In this document: positions 36,701 through 45,368 of the stretch, one piece after another
Numbering within the stretch: the stretch's first letter is position 1
How the letters are laid out: each line of letters starts with the position of its first letter
NCBI GenBank assembly: GCA_026390115.1
Contig: JAPLGO010000024.1
Coordinates: forward strand, 33,293-97,292
Reading direction: 5' to 3'
DNA length: 64,000 nucleotides
Source: Campylobacterales bacterium
GTDB lineage: Bacteria; Campylobacterota; Campylobacteria; Campylobacterales; Sulfurimonadaceae
The notes under the pieces: generated by a model
Told to the model about the DNA's origin: nothing
Seen by the model: only the letters and a program-made list of their open reading frames with translations
Database searches by the model: none
Translations under genes and position numbers: made by a program

Positions 36701-37120
36701 TTATAAAGTATAGGACATATTTGAATCCAACAGATTGAACTGCTCACAACCTCTTTGGTCTCCAATATAACAAGCCCTGCTAAATGCCATTTGTGCTTTT
36801 CTTATGTCTTGTTTTACGCCATCACTCCCTTGCTTATAGAGAACTCCTAAACCAAAACAACCTTTCGAATATCTGGCTTTACAAGCTTCAACAAATAACT
36901 TTTTTGCTTTTCTTGTATCTTGTTTTACCCCATCACCGCTGGCATACTGAAGTCCTAGTTTTATACAAGCATGCATATTTCCGCCATCACAAGCTTGAGT
37001 GTAGAGCCCTATCGCTTCTTTTTTATTGCCCTTATCATATTCAGCCGACCCATCATCAACTAAATCAGCAAATAAATTTACACTTAACAATAATCCTATA
37101 CTTATAATAGTTTTAATCAT
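36701..37120 (-). CDS. Secreted Sel1-repeat, Hcp-like cysteine-rich protein
   Basis: This 139-residue protein has a signal peptide (MIKTIISIGLLLSVNLFA) and three Sel1-type helical repeats of 36 residues. In each, two cysteines are spaced as in Helicobacter cysteine-rich proteins: CDGGNMHAC, CKARYSKGC and CYIGDQRGC, which would form one disulfide per repeat. The repeats read LGLQYASGDGVKQDTRKAKK and LGVLYKQGSDGVKQDIRKAQ. Hcp proteins are periplasmic or secreted and some bind peptidoglycan or beta-lactams; any such role here is inferred. Confidence 0.88.
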   Translation of the reverse strand: MIKTIISIGLLLSVNLFADLVDDGSAEYDKGNKKEAIGLYTQACDGGNMHACIKLGLQYASGDGVKQDTRKAKKLFVEACKARYSKGCFGLGVLYKQGSDGVKQDIRKAQMAFSRACYIGDQRGCEQFNLLDSNMSYTL

Positions 37121-37235
37121 TCTTAGCTCCTTTAAAAAGTTGTAATTCTAGCTAAAAAAGTTTTGCTATTTACTTTTTTTAGACCATTTTGAGGCTATGC
37201 GAGAAGTCTAATATATTATAAAGTCAAAAATAGAC

Positions 37236-37241
37236 TATAAT
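37236..37241 (+). promoter_or_regulatory. -10 box immediately upstream of the lnt start
   Basis: TATAAT followed by TTCGCC and the ATG at 37248. The expected transcription start, about seven bases downstream of the box, falls on or next to the start codon, and no ribosome site is visible, so lnt may be leaderless. An alternative box TATAAA at 37216-37221 would give a short leader. Confidence 0.5.
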
Positions 37242-37247
37242 TTCGCC

Positions 37248-38486
37248 ATGATTCAAAAATTACAAAATATTAAAAATAGTACAAAACCTTTGTACTTTGA
37301 TTTGGCTTGTGGAACTTTTGCTGCACTCTTTTTTAGTGCGTTTATCTATCTGGAGCACTATGGATTTACTCTCAAAATCTTAAATACCCTCTTCGGTGTT
37401 TTAGCGTTGGCACTCTTTTTATATATGCCAAGGAAAGCGGTTTTGGTTGGAGGGTTTCTCATCGGGCTGCTCTGGTTTTACTGGATTGGATACAGCTTTA
37501 AGTACAACGGGGTAGGATTTTTAACTCCCTTTGTAACGCTTGGTTTTGCTATTATCTACATGCTCTTCTTCGGTGTATTGGCACTTACACAAAAAGTTTA
37601 CATTCGAGCGATAATACTCTTTGGGCTTAGTTTTTTTGAGCCTTTTGATTTTAACTGGTTGCAAATTGAACTTCTCTTTGTGGACAGCTACATCGGCGTC
37701 TTTAAGTATCAGCTCGTAACAGTTTTACTCGCGCTTACCCTGCCGGCATACATAAAAAAGCCTTACACTTATGCACCACTTTCACTGCTATTTTTTGCAC
37801 TCAATTTTAATGCTCCGGTGCAGCAAGATGCGCCTCTGAAAATAAAGCTCATTCAAACAAATATAACACAAGACAGCAAGTGGATGAGCGAGTTTATGAG
37901 TTCTATAATTGAAGAGAATCTTGCCGACATACAAAAGGCGATAGATGAGGGATATGACGCAGTCGTTCTGCCTGAGGCATGTTTTCCTCTTTACATGAAC
38001 ACTCACCCACGATTGACAGCTACTCTCCAAGCGCTCTCCTATGAAATATCTATAGTTGCAGGAACACTTTTAACAGAAAACGGCAATAATTATAATGTTA
38101 CTTACGCATTTGAAAACGGGGAGTATTCCGTTGCTAAAAAGCTTGTTTTAGTTCCTTTTGGAGAGTATATTCCACTTCCAAAATTTGCAAAAAAAATTGT
38201 CAATGACTACTTCTTTGCAGGATTGGCGGACTTTTGTATAGCAACAGAACCAACAGATTTTATGATAAAAGGCATAAAGTTCAGAAATGCAATCTGCTAT
38301 GAAGCAACATGTCAAGAGATATACGAAGGGGATGTAAAATTTGTTGTTGCCTCTAGCAACAATGCATGGTTCGCACCCTCTATAGAGCCGACAGTTCAGA
38401 AGCTTCTTATGAAATTTTATGCAAGAAAAAACGGTGTCACAATTTACCACTCTGCCAACTACGAGGGAACAGGGATAATCAAATAA
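37248..38486 (+). CDS. lnt: Apolipoprotein N-acyltransferase
   Basis: Lnt adds the third acyl chain to lipoproteins at the inner membrane. 412 residues, shorter than the E. coli enzyme. The first 180 residues are six or more membrane helices (YMPRKAVLVGGFLIGLLWFY among them). The nitrilase-like domain follows with the catalytic triad: Glu in VVLPEACFP, Lys in KLVLVPFGEYIP and Cys in AICYEATC. It has no visible ribosome site and a -10 box just before ATG. It stands alone, upstream of ppk. Confidence 0.93.
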   Translation: MIQKLQNIKNSTKPLYFDLACGTFAALFFSAFIYLEHYGFTLKILNTLFGVLALALFLYMPRKAVLVGGFLIGLLWFYWIGYSFKYNGVGFLTPFVTLGFAIIYMLFFGVLALTQKVYIRAIILFGLSFFEPFDFNWLQIELLFVDSYIGVFKYQLVTVLLALTLPAYIKKPYTYAPLSLLFFALNFNAPVQQDAPLKIKLIQTNITQDSKWMSEFMSSIIEENLADIQKAIDEGYDAVVLPEACFPLYMNTHPRLTATLQALSYEISIVAGTLLTENGNNYNVTYAFENGEYSVAKKLVLVPFGEYIPLPKFAKKIVNDYFFAGLADFCIATEPTDFMIKGIKFRNAICYEATCQEIYEGDVKFVVASSNNAWFAPSIEPTVQKLLMKFYARKNGVTIYHSANYEGTGIIK

Positions 38487-38507
38487 TTTTTGGTAACCTC
38501 TTTTTGG

Positions 38508-38513
38508 TACAAT
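38508..38513 (+). promoter_or_regulatory. Extended -10 box of ppk
   Basis: TACAAT with TG one base upstream (TTTTGGTACAAT). The predicted start is near 38520, giving a leader of about 26 nt that includes the AGGAAG ribosome site of ppk. Confidence 0.5.
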
Positions 38514-38545
38514 AGCAAAAATATCAAAATCAGGAAGAATCCTAA

Positions 38546-40642
38546 ATGATTAATCTCAAAAATCCAAACCTTTATAATAACCGTGAACTCTCATGGCTTC
38601 ACTTCAACACGAGAGTTTTAATGCAGGCGCAGGACGCCTCGCTTCCACCCCTTGAGAGACTTAAATTTTTGGCAATTTACGGAACCAACTTAGATGAGTT
38701 CTACATGATTCGAGTCGCCGGACTTAAAAAGCTTTTTTCGGCCGGCATTATTGTCTCAGGTGCAGATAGACTCACGCCGCTGGAGCAGCTCAGAGAAATT
38801 AGAAACTATATAAGAACCGAGCAGATAAGCGTTGAGGAATGTCTCAAAGAAGTTCTTAGCAAACTTGAGATTGAAGGGTTACATGTAAAATCGCATGCCG
38901 ACCTCAGTCTAGAAGAAAAAATTCACCTCAATAAATTTTTTAAAGATAATATCTATCCGGTCATTACGCCCATTGCGATTGATGTTACCCACCCATTTCC
39001 GCACCTCAACAATCTCAGCTTCGGTATTATTGTCAAACTCTTCGACAATGACGATACCTCCGTAGAGAGATTTGGAATTATTCGTGTTCCTAGGGTTATC
39101 AATCGTTTTATTGAGCTGGGTAACAGTACCTATATTCTTGTTGAGACTCTTGTTGCAGAACATGTTACAGACCTCTTTCCAGGATACTCTCTCATCAAAT
39201 TTGCCGCTTTCAGAGTTACAAGAAATGCAGACCTTGAAATAGAAGATGAAGAGGCAGATGATTTTATGGAAATTCTTGAGGAGGGGCTGAAACTTCGTCG
39301 CAAAGGAGCCATGGTTAGGCTTGAAATTGGAAGTCGGGGGGATGAGGAGATTATAAACTTTTTCAACCACCACACAAATGTTTACGAAGATGATATATAT
39401 AAAAGCAGCACATTTTTAAATCTCTCAAGCCTTTGGCAGATAGTAGGAAATAAAAATTTTGCACACCTTTTGGCTGCTCCCTACATGCCAAGAATATTGC
39501 CTCCTCTTGATAATAATGAGAATATTTTTACAACCCTTGACAAGCAGGATATTTTACTTTTTCATCCATATGAGAGTTTTGAACCTGTCGTTAAATTTAT
39601 CCAGAATGCCTCGAAAGACCCTGATGTCGTCTCCATTAAAATGACACTTTACCGTTCAGGTACAAATTCGCCGATAGTACAAGCGCTCATTAATGCAAGC
39701 GAATCAGGCAAACAGGTCACGGTAATGGTTGAGTTAAAAGCGAGATTTGATGAGGAGAATAACCTCCTCTGGGCAAGAGCACTTGAGCAGTCTGGTGCCC
39801 ATGTAATCTATGGAATCAAAGGTTTTAAAGTGCATGCCAAAGCAGCGCTCATCACGCGCAGAATAAACGGCTCACTCAAACAATATGCCCATCTGGCAAC
39901 CGGAAACTACAATCCGGCAACCTCTAAAATATATACAGACATGAGCTACTTTACAAGCAAAGATGAAATTACAAATGACTTAACTCGGTTTTTTCACTTT
40001 TTGACAGGCTTTAGTAAAAAAGGGTTTCTCGATGAGCTCTACATGGCACCTGCACAGATAAAACCAAAAATTCTCTCTCTCATTGATAATGAGACCAGAA
40101 TGGGTGAAGAGGGAAGAATTATCGCCAAAGTAAACTCGCTTGTGGATGAGAATGTTATTCGTGCACTCTACAAAGCAAGCCAGGCAGGGGTAAAAATAGA
40201 TTTGATAGTTCGTGGAATTTGCTGCTTGAAACCGACGGTAGAAGGAGTGAGTGAAAACATCAGGGTTATCTCTATCGTTGGGAAATATTTAGAACACTCA
40301 AGAGCCTTTTACTTTAAAAACGATGCAACGCAAGTTTACATCTCTTCAGCGGATTGGATGCCAAGAAATTTGGAAAAAAGAGTTGAGCTTTTAACCGGAA
40401 TAAAAGATGAAGCAGCCAAAGAAAAAATTATTCAATACTTAAGACTTCAATGTTCAGACAACATGCTCTCCCATGAACTGCAAAGTGACGGTTCGTATGT
40501 TAAAATAAAAAAAGAGGATACAAAAGCCGTAAACAATCATAAAATGCTGGAAGATTTCGTAACCCGAATTGCGAAAGCCACCAAAAACGATTCATCGGCG
40601 GAGTCTGCACTTCTTGCGAATAAACTTTATAGTGAGAGTTAA
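38546..40642 (+). CDS. ppk: Polyphosphate kinase 1
   Basis: PPK1 makes long-chain polyphosphate from ATP. 698 residues is full length. It begins NRELSWLHFNTRVL with the N-terminal helical domain. The head domain is followed by two phospholipase-D-like catalytic domains. The phosphorylated His lies in KVHAKAALI (about residue 430) and the second active-site His in YLEHSRAFYF (about residue 588). DLIVRGICCL and SSADWMPRNLEKRVE are also conserved. The next gene starts 2 nt after the stop. Confidence 0.98.
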   Translation: MINLKNPNLYNNRELSWLHFNTRVLMQAQDASLPPLERLKFLAIYGTNLDEFYMIRVAGLKKLFSAGIIVSGADRLTPLEQLREIRNYIRTEQISVEECLKEVLSKLEIEGLHVKSHADLSLEEKIHLNKFFKDNIYPVITPIAIDVTHPFPHLNNLSFGIIVKLFDNDDTSVERFGIIRVPRVINRFIELGNSTYILVETLVAEHVTDLFPGYSLIKFAAFRVTRNADLEIEDEEADDFMEILEEGLKLRRKGAMVRLEIGSRGDEEIINFFNHHTNVYEDDIYKSSTFLNLSSLWQIVGNKNFAHLLAAPYMPRILPPLDNNENIFTTLDKQDILLFHPYESFEPVVKFIQNASKDPDVVSIKMTLYRSGTNSPIVQALINASESGKQVTVMVELKARFDEENNLLWARALEQSGAHVIYGIKGFKVHAKAALITRRINGSLKQYAHLATGNYNPATSKIYTDMSYFTSKDEITNDLTRFFHFLTGFSKKGFLDELYMAPAQIKPKILSLIDNETRMGEEGRIIAKVNSLVDENVIRALYKASQAGVKIDLIVRGICCLKPTVEGVSENIRVISIVGKYLEHSRAFYFKNDATQVYISSADWMPRNLEKRVELLTGIKDEAAKEKIIQYLRLQCSDNMLSHELQSDGSYVKIKKEDTKAVNNHKMLEDFVTRIAKATKNDSSAESALLANKLYSES

Positions 40643-40644
40643 AG

Positions 40645-41172
40645 ATGATATATAAATTTAAAGAGAGTTTGCCACAACTTGGGATTAATTCTTGGGTTGC
40701 CGCTTCTGCCGATGTTATCGGCGATGTAACATGCGGAGCTGATTGCTCTATCTGGTTTGGCTGTGTTGTTCGCGGCGATGTCCACTACATCAAAATAGGA
40801 AGCCGTGTAAATATTCAAGATTTGAGCATGGTGCATGTAACGCACTATAAAAAAGCGGATAAGAGCGATGGAAACCCCACAATTATTGGCGATGACGTAA
40901 CAATCGGGCATAGAGTTATGTTGCATGGCTGTATAATAGAAAATGCGTGTCTCATCGGAATGAGTGCGACAATCCTTGACGGTGCAGTAATTGGCAGAGA
41001 GTCAATTGTGGGAGCCGGTGCGCTTGTAACGAAGGGCAAAGTATTTCCTCCTCGCTCACTCATCATGGGAAGCCCTGCAAAAGCTGTAAGAGAATTAAAC
41101 GAGGATGAAGTTAGAGAGCTTTATGCTTCTGCCGCGCGCTATGTAGAGTTTAAAAAAGAGTACCAAGAGTAG
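40645..41172 (+). CDS. Gamma-class carbonic anhydrase-like hexapeptide protein
   Basis: This 175-residue left-handed beta-helix protein shows hexapeptide repeats (GDVTCGADCSIWFGCVVRGD, NIQDLSMVHVTHYKK). The three zinc histidines of the gamma-carbonic-anhydrase fold are present: HVTH (first) and IGHRVMLHGC (two). Many members of this YrdA/CaiE-like group bind metal but have no shown activity, so carbonic anhydrase function is uncertain. GTVG-type capping SIVGAGALVTKGKVFPPRS is conserved. It starts 2 nt after ppk, so they are co-transcribed. Confidence 0.88.
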   Translation: MIYKFKESLPQLGINSWVAASADVIGDVTCGADCSIWFGCVVRGDVHYIKIGSRVNIQDLSMVHVTHYKKADKSDGNPTIIGDDVTIGHRVMLHGCIIENACLIGMSATILDGAVIGRESIVGAGALVTKGKVFPPRSLIMGSPAKAVRELNEDEVRELYASAARYVEFKKEYQE

Positions 41173-41173
41173 C

Positions 41174-41554
41174 TTATAAACTATCCAAGAGTTCTGATTT
41201 TGTAAAATTTCCAAACAATGGAGTTTTCAAATGAGATTCGTCATCTTTAGATACAAAAAAGATGGCAGGAAATTTTTGCGTATAAAAGAGTTCAATCGGA
41301 TAGCTATTGTTCTCCTCAAAAAAAACTGCCACGGGTAAATATTTTTGATTCACCCTCTCTTGTACCTCTTTATCGGAAAAAATATCACTGAAAATAGCCT
41401 TGCATGGTATACAATCTTTTTTCAGGAGTAAAAGCAAAATTTCCTTCTGCTCTTTTTTTGCTTGCATAAGTACTTTGTCAAAGTCATTCTGCCATGCGAT
41501 ATATTCACCAAATGCAATAGAGCAGAGTATTAACAAGCTAAAAAAGATTTTCAT
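41174..41554 (-). CDS. Periplasmic thioredoxin-like protein (CxxC)
   Basis: This 126-residue protein has a signal peptide (MKIFFSLLILCSIAFG) followed by a thioredoxin fold with the active site KKDCIPCKAIF. The trailing FPAIFFVSKDDE carries the cis-proline. It resembles SoxW/thioredoxin-like reductants of the periplasm found in sulfur oxidisers, but no Sox genes are nearby, so the partner is unknown. It is convergent with the hexapeptide gene (1 nt apart). Confidence 0.82.
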   Translation of the reverse strand: MKIFFSLLILCSIAFGEYIAWQNDFDKVLMQAKKEQKEILLLLLKKDCIPCKAIFSDIFSDKEVQERVNQKYLPVAVFFEENNSYPIELFYTQKFPAIFFVSKDDESHLKTPLFGNFTKSELLDSL

Positions 41555-41605
41555 TCAGAATTTCATTATTCTTTTATGTCATTTACAATAACTAATGTTA
41601 CTCAT

Positions 41606-42340
41606 TTATATAGAATACTCAGGTAAAGGATCTAAATATTCACCCTTCATCTTTTTATACATTGTAACATACTCTTCTGCTCTCGTGTAAAAATCATCTA
41701 CCTTGTTTTGAATATTCTTATTTGTTTTAAAACTATTTGTAATGTATGAGAATATATTTCTAAAAAATTCAATATGGTAAACCATCAATGTGTAATGCCT
41801 CTTAAAATGTCTAAAATTTAATAAATAATATTTTCCGTCAGTATCATCATAAAATGTATTTAACTCAATATTCCCTGTTCCATGGATATCTGCTGATAGA
41901 TGTGCATATAGATTATCATAGTCCTCCACCTTGCCTATCTTTTTGCACAAATCTTTAAATGATTTCACTTCTTCATCATATAAATTGTACCATTGACGTT
42001 TATTTAAACGTTTACTTTTAAAATATTTCTGATGGATACTATCTAAATATTTATGTTGGGATAAAAATTCATTTAACTGTTCCTTCCCAAAAGATGAATT
42101 CATTCTTACTATATCACAATAATGATACAGCAAGGCTTTCTCTTCTATTTTATCTCTCTCTTGTAATAAATATAATATTTGAATATACGTTTAAAATTCA
42201 TTCCTCAATATAGAAAAACTTGTATTAATCAAAGAGTTCTGAACCATAATATTTAATGTATCATTCACTTCTAGAAGCCTATATAATATACTTCTGATAG
42301 GTATTTTATAGTTTTCTAATTTTTCTTCACTGCTTAACAC
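41606..42340 (-). pseudogene. Broken gene of the DUF5677-like type (in-frame stop)
   Basis: An ORF of 175 residues (start TTG at 42133) is only the second half of a longer frame. Reading upstream in the same frame gives IQILYLLQERDKIEEKA, then one TAA (42191-42193), then a further protein-like stretch (IPIRSILYRLLEVNDTLNIM) as far as a possible GTG at 42340. A single nonsense codon thus splits one gene. The C-terminal part has a His/Asp-rich LSADIHGTGNIEL block and helices ending DPLPEYSI. The domain looks like the DUF5677 group, whose role is unknown; that assignment is a guess from pattern. The stop is seen directly. Confidence 0.6.
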
Positions 42341-42353
42341 CTTATCTAAAATA

Positions 42354-42722
42354 TCAAAACCAATATTTACTTACTTCTTTATAATCTATAATATTTTTAG
42401 CTTCTGCTTCGCTAACAACTGATGACAATCGTACAAGATTTATATTGTCGTTTTCATTAACTCTGAACTCACTTTTTAATAAGGTTTTGTTCTGCCCTAC
42501 ATGTTCACCGTTTGTGTAGATATGTCCGACTTTATACTTGTATCTCATCATTTCCGGAGCTATCAGTTGAGCATGAAATTTATTTGTTTTTATGTTTTTG
42601 AAAATTGCTTTGTAGTAGTTTGGATGTTCTTTGATATTTATGTCAGTTACGATGACAAATTCAAATGGTTGATTAGGAAATTTTGTAAAGAACTCAAGGA
42701 TTGTTGAATTGTTTGTTGACAA
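42354..42722 (-). CDS. Unknown protein in a decayed pocket
   Basis: This 122-residue ORF has a TTG start at 42722 with AAGGA seven bases upstream. It is mixed alpha/beta, with FEFVIVTDINIKEHPNYYKAI and KYKVGHIYTNGEHVGQNKT. There is no signal peptide or known motif. Its start lies inside the first copy of a 79-bp tandem duplication, so its promoter and ribosome site are duplicated. It ends just before the broken gene at 42340. It may itself be a remnant. I do not recognise it. Confidence 0.5.
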   Translation of the reverse strand: MSTNNSTILEFFTKFPNQPFEFVIVTDINIKEHPNYYKAIFKNIKTNKFHAQLIAPEMMRYKYKVGHIYTNGEHVGQNKTLLKSEFRVNENDNINLVRLSSVVSEAEAKNIIDYKEVSKYWF

Positions 42723-42860
42723 TTTTCAATCCTTCAGTAACATTTTTTATTGTTGAGTAACTTTTGTTCTTGTAAATGACAGTTGAATTGTTTGTTGACA
42801 ATTTTCAATCCTTCAGTAACATTTTTTATTGTTGAGTAACTTTTGTTCTTGTAAATGACA
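42703..42860. repeat. Perfect 79-bp tandem duplication
   Basis: Two identical 79-bp units, 42703-42781 and 42782-42860, arranged head to tail. Each carries the ribosome site and TTG start of the unknown ORF to the left (minus strand). The second unit ends 2 nt before the argJ stop codon (42863). The lack of any difference between the units implies a recent event such as replication slippage. Confidence 0.9.
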
Positions 42861-42862
42861 TT

Positions 42863-44050
42863 TTATGTTCTGTAATCCGCATTTATTTTTACATACTCAT
42901 AGCCCAAATCACATCCATAAGCAGTAAATTTACCGTCAGCTACACCTAAATCACATGAGATACTAAACGCAGGAAGTTTCATAATTGCGGCAGCCTTCTC
43001 TTCCATAGCTTCATTGAAAAGTAACTCGCCTCTATTATAGACGCAAAGCGCGTTAAATGAAATACTGAGATTCTCTTCATATGCTTCAACTCCGCTAGCT
43101 CCGACTGTTGAAGCGATTCTGCCCCAGTTTGGGTCTTCTCCAAAGAGTGCGGTTTTGACTAAAAGTGAGTCTGAAAGAGCTTTCGCAACTATCTCCGCCT
43201 CTTTATCATCTCTTGCTCCTGTTACATTATAAGTGACAACTTTTGTAGCACCCTCACCGTCTCGCACCATTTCAAGAGCTAAGAAATGCATAACTTTGAA
43301 GAGTGCCTCTGTAAAAGCCTCTCTCTCAAACGCTCCACTCTTTTCGTTGGCTAAAAGCATAACCGTATCGTTTGTAGAGGTGTCACCATCCACACTTATT
43401 GCATTAAAAGTGGTTTGCGTAACTTCGTTCAGAATCTCCTGCATAACGCTTCTTTTCACCTTAGCATCCGTTGTGATAAAGCAGAGCATTGTAGCCATTG
43501 CAGGATTTATCATCCCCGCACCCTTTGCCATAGCACCTATACTAAAACTGCTTCCATCTTCTAGCTGAGCTTTAAAAGCTATACTTTTAGAGAATGTATC
43601 GGTTGTCATGATAGCACTCGCAGCATTCATCGGCTCTTTTACAGTTAAATCAAAAAGAGGAATTGCATCTATTATCTTCTTTTTTGGAAGTCTGACACCG
43701 ATAACACCGGTTGAGCTCATAACGGGATTTTTAACAGCTTGAAAAGTGTGAGCTAAAGCTTCCAGCACTTCATCGATATCTTCAACTCCGGCTTTACCCG
43801 TCATCGCATTTGCATTTCTTGAATTTATTAAAACGAAGTTAGTTTTAAATTTACCCTTTGCGCGAAAATGTTTGATTGGAGCCGCACACATCTTGTTGGT
43901 TGTAAAAACTGAAGCTATTTTACACTTATCCTCGCTATATATAAATGCCATGTCTTTTGCGTTATTTTTCTTTAGACCTGCACTCACACCATCGGCAAAA
44001 AAACCCTCTGCTGCACAAACACCGCCATCTACTTGAATTATATTATACAA
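42863..44050 (-). CDS. argJ: Bifunctional ornithine acetyltransferase/N-acetylglutamate synthase ArgJ
   Basis: ArgJ moves the acetyl group from N-acetylornithine to glutamate in arginine synthesis. It cleaves itself at the Ala-Thr bond in INPAMATMLCFITTDA, seen near residue 190. SSTGVIGVRLP and SVDGDTSTNDTVMLLAN are further signatures. About 395 residues is normal. The frame can start at TTG 44056, but AGGAG abuts it; the second TTG (44050) has AGGAG six bases upstream and is preferred. It stands apart from other arg genes. Confidence 0.96.
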   Translation of the reverse strand: MYNIIQVDGGVCAAEGFFADGVSAGLKKNNAKDMAFIYSEDKCKIASVFTTNKMCAAPIKHFRAKGKFKTNFVLINSRNANAMTGKAGVEDIDEVLEALAHTFQAVKNPVMSSTGVIGVRLPKKKIIDAIPLFDLTVKEPMNAASAIMTTDTFSKSIAFKAQLEDGSSFSIGAMAKGAGMINPAMATMLCFITTDAKVKRSVMQEILNEVTQTTFNAISVDGDTSTNDTVMLLANEKSGAFEREAFTEALFKVMHFLALEMVRDGEGATKVVTYNVTGARDDKEAEIVAKALSDSLLVKTALFGEDPNWGRIASTVGASGVEAYEENLSISFNALCVYNRGELLFNEAMEEKAAAIMKLPAFSISCDLGVADGKFTAYGCDLGYEYVKINADYRT

Positions 44051-44159
44051 ATTCAACTCCTATATCTATTTTTTTCTTAGTTATTATATTGTAATATTAA
44101 TGTTATTTGATTTTTTCATGACTTATTTGGCTGTAGATTGAAAGTTTTAGGAGGGATTT

Positions 44160-44173
44160 GGGAGCGAACTCCC
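44160..44173. repeat. Small hairpin GGGAG-CGAA-CTCCC
   Basis: 5-bp stem with a CGAA tetraloop in the gap between rpmB and argJ. No T-run follows on either strand, so it is not a classical terminator. Confidence 0.35.
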
Positions 44174-44222
44174 GATTAGAAAGCTACAAATCTTCAAAGA
44201 AGGCGTAGTTTCTTAGTTGTCT

Positions 44223-44411
44223 TTAAGAAACTTTTTTAAGAGTACGCAATTCTCTTGCAGAGATTTTGATTTTTTTTGTAGTACCATCTTCTAAAGTGAT
44301 ACGAACAGCTCTTAAGTTTAGTAAAAAACGACGCTTTGTTCTGTTTTTAGCGTGAGAAACATTGTTTCCACTCATTGGGCCTTTACCACTAATAGCACAT
44401 TTTCTTGCCAT
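44223..44411 (-). CDS. rpmB: 50S ribosomal protein L28
   Basis: 62 residues, standard for L28. It begins [28 protein letters not shown] and contains [16 protein letters not shown]. It binds near the peptidyl transferase region of the large subunit. A -10 TATAAT (44448-44453) and GGAAG ribosome site lie upstream. It is separate from argJ downstream. Confidence 0.97.
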   Translation of the reverse strand: MARKCAISGKGPMSGNNVSHAKNRTKRRFLLNLRAVRITLEDGTTKKIKISARELRTLKKVS

Positions 44412-44447
44412 ATTCAGCTTCCTTATTTTAGGTTTTTAAAGTTGCGG

Positions 44448-44453
44448 ATTATA
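44448..44453 (-). promoter_or_regulatory. -10 box of rpmB
   Basis: Minus-strand TATAAT in GATATAATCCGC, 37 nt before the rpmB ATG. It is the strongest box in this intergenic region. Confidence 0.55.
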
Positions 44454-44570
44454 TCAGTTCAAAGCAAAAGTACAACTTAAGCTAGGCAAATAGTGTGCAA
44501 TTTTCTAAATTTATATATATTTTATGATTATAAAGTTAAAATGCACGAAATATAATAAAAGCAGCCAATA

Positions 44571-45368
44571 TTGATAACAAAAGATAAGATTGATTTTTAC
44601 ATCGACAAAATTCCTCCTGCTCCAAAAGCTTTAAGGGAAACTCTTTCACTTTTAAATCGTGGCGAATTAATTAGAGCTTCACATGTTGCTGTTGAAGATT
44701 TGGCGCTTAAAGCATACTTAAAAAATATTGTAAATAAACCTATCTATGGTTTTAAAAGTGAGATAAATGATATTTCACAAATATTTGGAATACTAGGCGT
44801 TTCTAGTTCTCAGCAAACTGTTTACAACTATATGATGACTCTTTTATCCCCGAAAAAATGGATTTTATTTAAACTTAATGCATCCTCTTTCCACGACCTG
44901 CAGGCCAATCTTTCTTTAAATTGGAAAAGGATATTAACACATCTGAATATATCCGACAAAGAGATGGAGAGCGCAATTACTCTTCTTCCAGCCAGTATAA
45001 TAGTTGCAGAAGCTCTTTTTAATGACAAAATTAGTGAAGTGATGCTTCTTAGAAGTGCCCATAACCTTGACTTAAACACAATATTATTTCGTCTTTGCGA
45101 TGAAGATCTCTTTGATATATGTGAGTTTATTGCACAAAAATGGGAAATGCCGGATAAAATAGCAGATGTTGTTCAAGCATCTTCAGGACTTAAGCCTTCA
45201 AAGGATGCATCCATCAACGCTCTGGCAAAATGGATGCATCTCCTGCTATTTTATGAGCTTTCTCAGCCAATATATGTAAAAGCAGGACTCAATAACTTTA
45301 TAGATTTTCAAATAGACTTTGTTTCTGATATTTATGATGATTTTGCAAAACTTATGGAAATAGAATGA
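44571..45368 (+). CDS. HDOD-domain protein coupled to a CheX-like protein
   Basis: This 265-residue protein starts at TTG (44571). The N-terminus IPPAPKALRETLSLLNRGE and AVEDLALKAYLKNIVNKP are the conserved opening of HDOD domains, a helical relative of HD hydrolases that lacks the metal residues and acts as a signalling scaffold. GVSSSQQTVYNYM and a second helical part follow. No catalytic HD pair is seen. Its last codons overlap the next gene by 4 nt, so it is translated with the STAS/CheX protein. Its role is unknown; motility or c-di-GMP signalling is plausible. Confidence 0.85.
   Translation: MITKDKIDFYIDKIPPAPKALRETLSLLNRGELIRASHVAVEDLALKAYLKNIVNKPIYGFKSEINDISQIFGILGVSSSQQTVYNYMMTLLSPKKWILFKLNASSFHDLQANLSLNWKRILTHLNISDKEMESAITLLPASIIVAEALFNDKISEVMLLRSAHNLDLNTILFRLCDEDLFDICEFIAQKWEMPDKIADVVQASSGLKPSKDASINALAKWMHLLLFYELSQPIYVKAGLNNFIDFQIDFVSDIYDDFAKLMEIE

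Noticed and set aside
44207..44240. Inverted repeat AGTTTCTTA/TAAGAAACT with T-run on the plus strand at the rpmB end
   Set aside because: It would end plus-strand RNA, but no plus-strand gene precedes it; on the rpmB strand no T-run follows. It may be chance in AT-rich DNA overlapping the stop codon.
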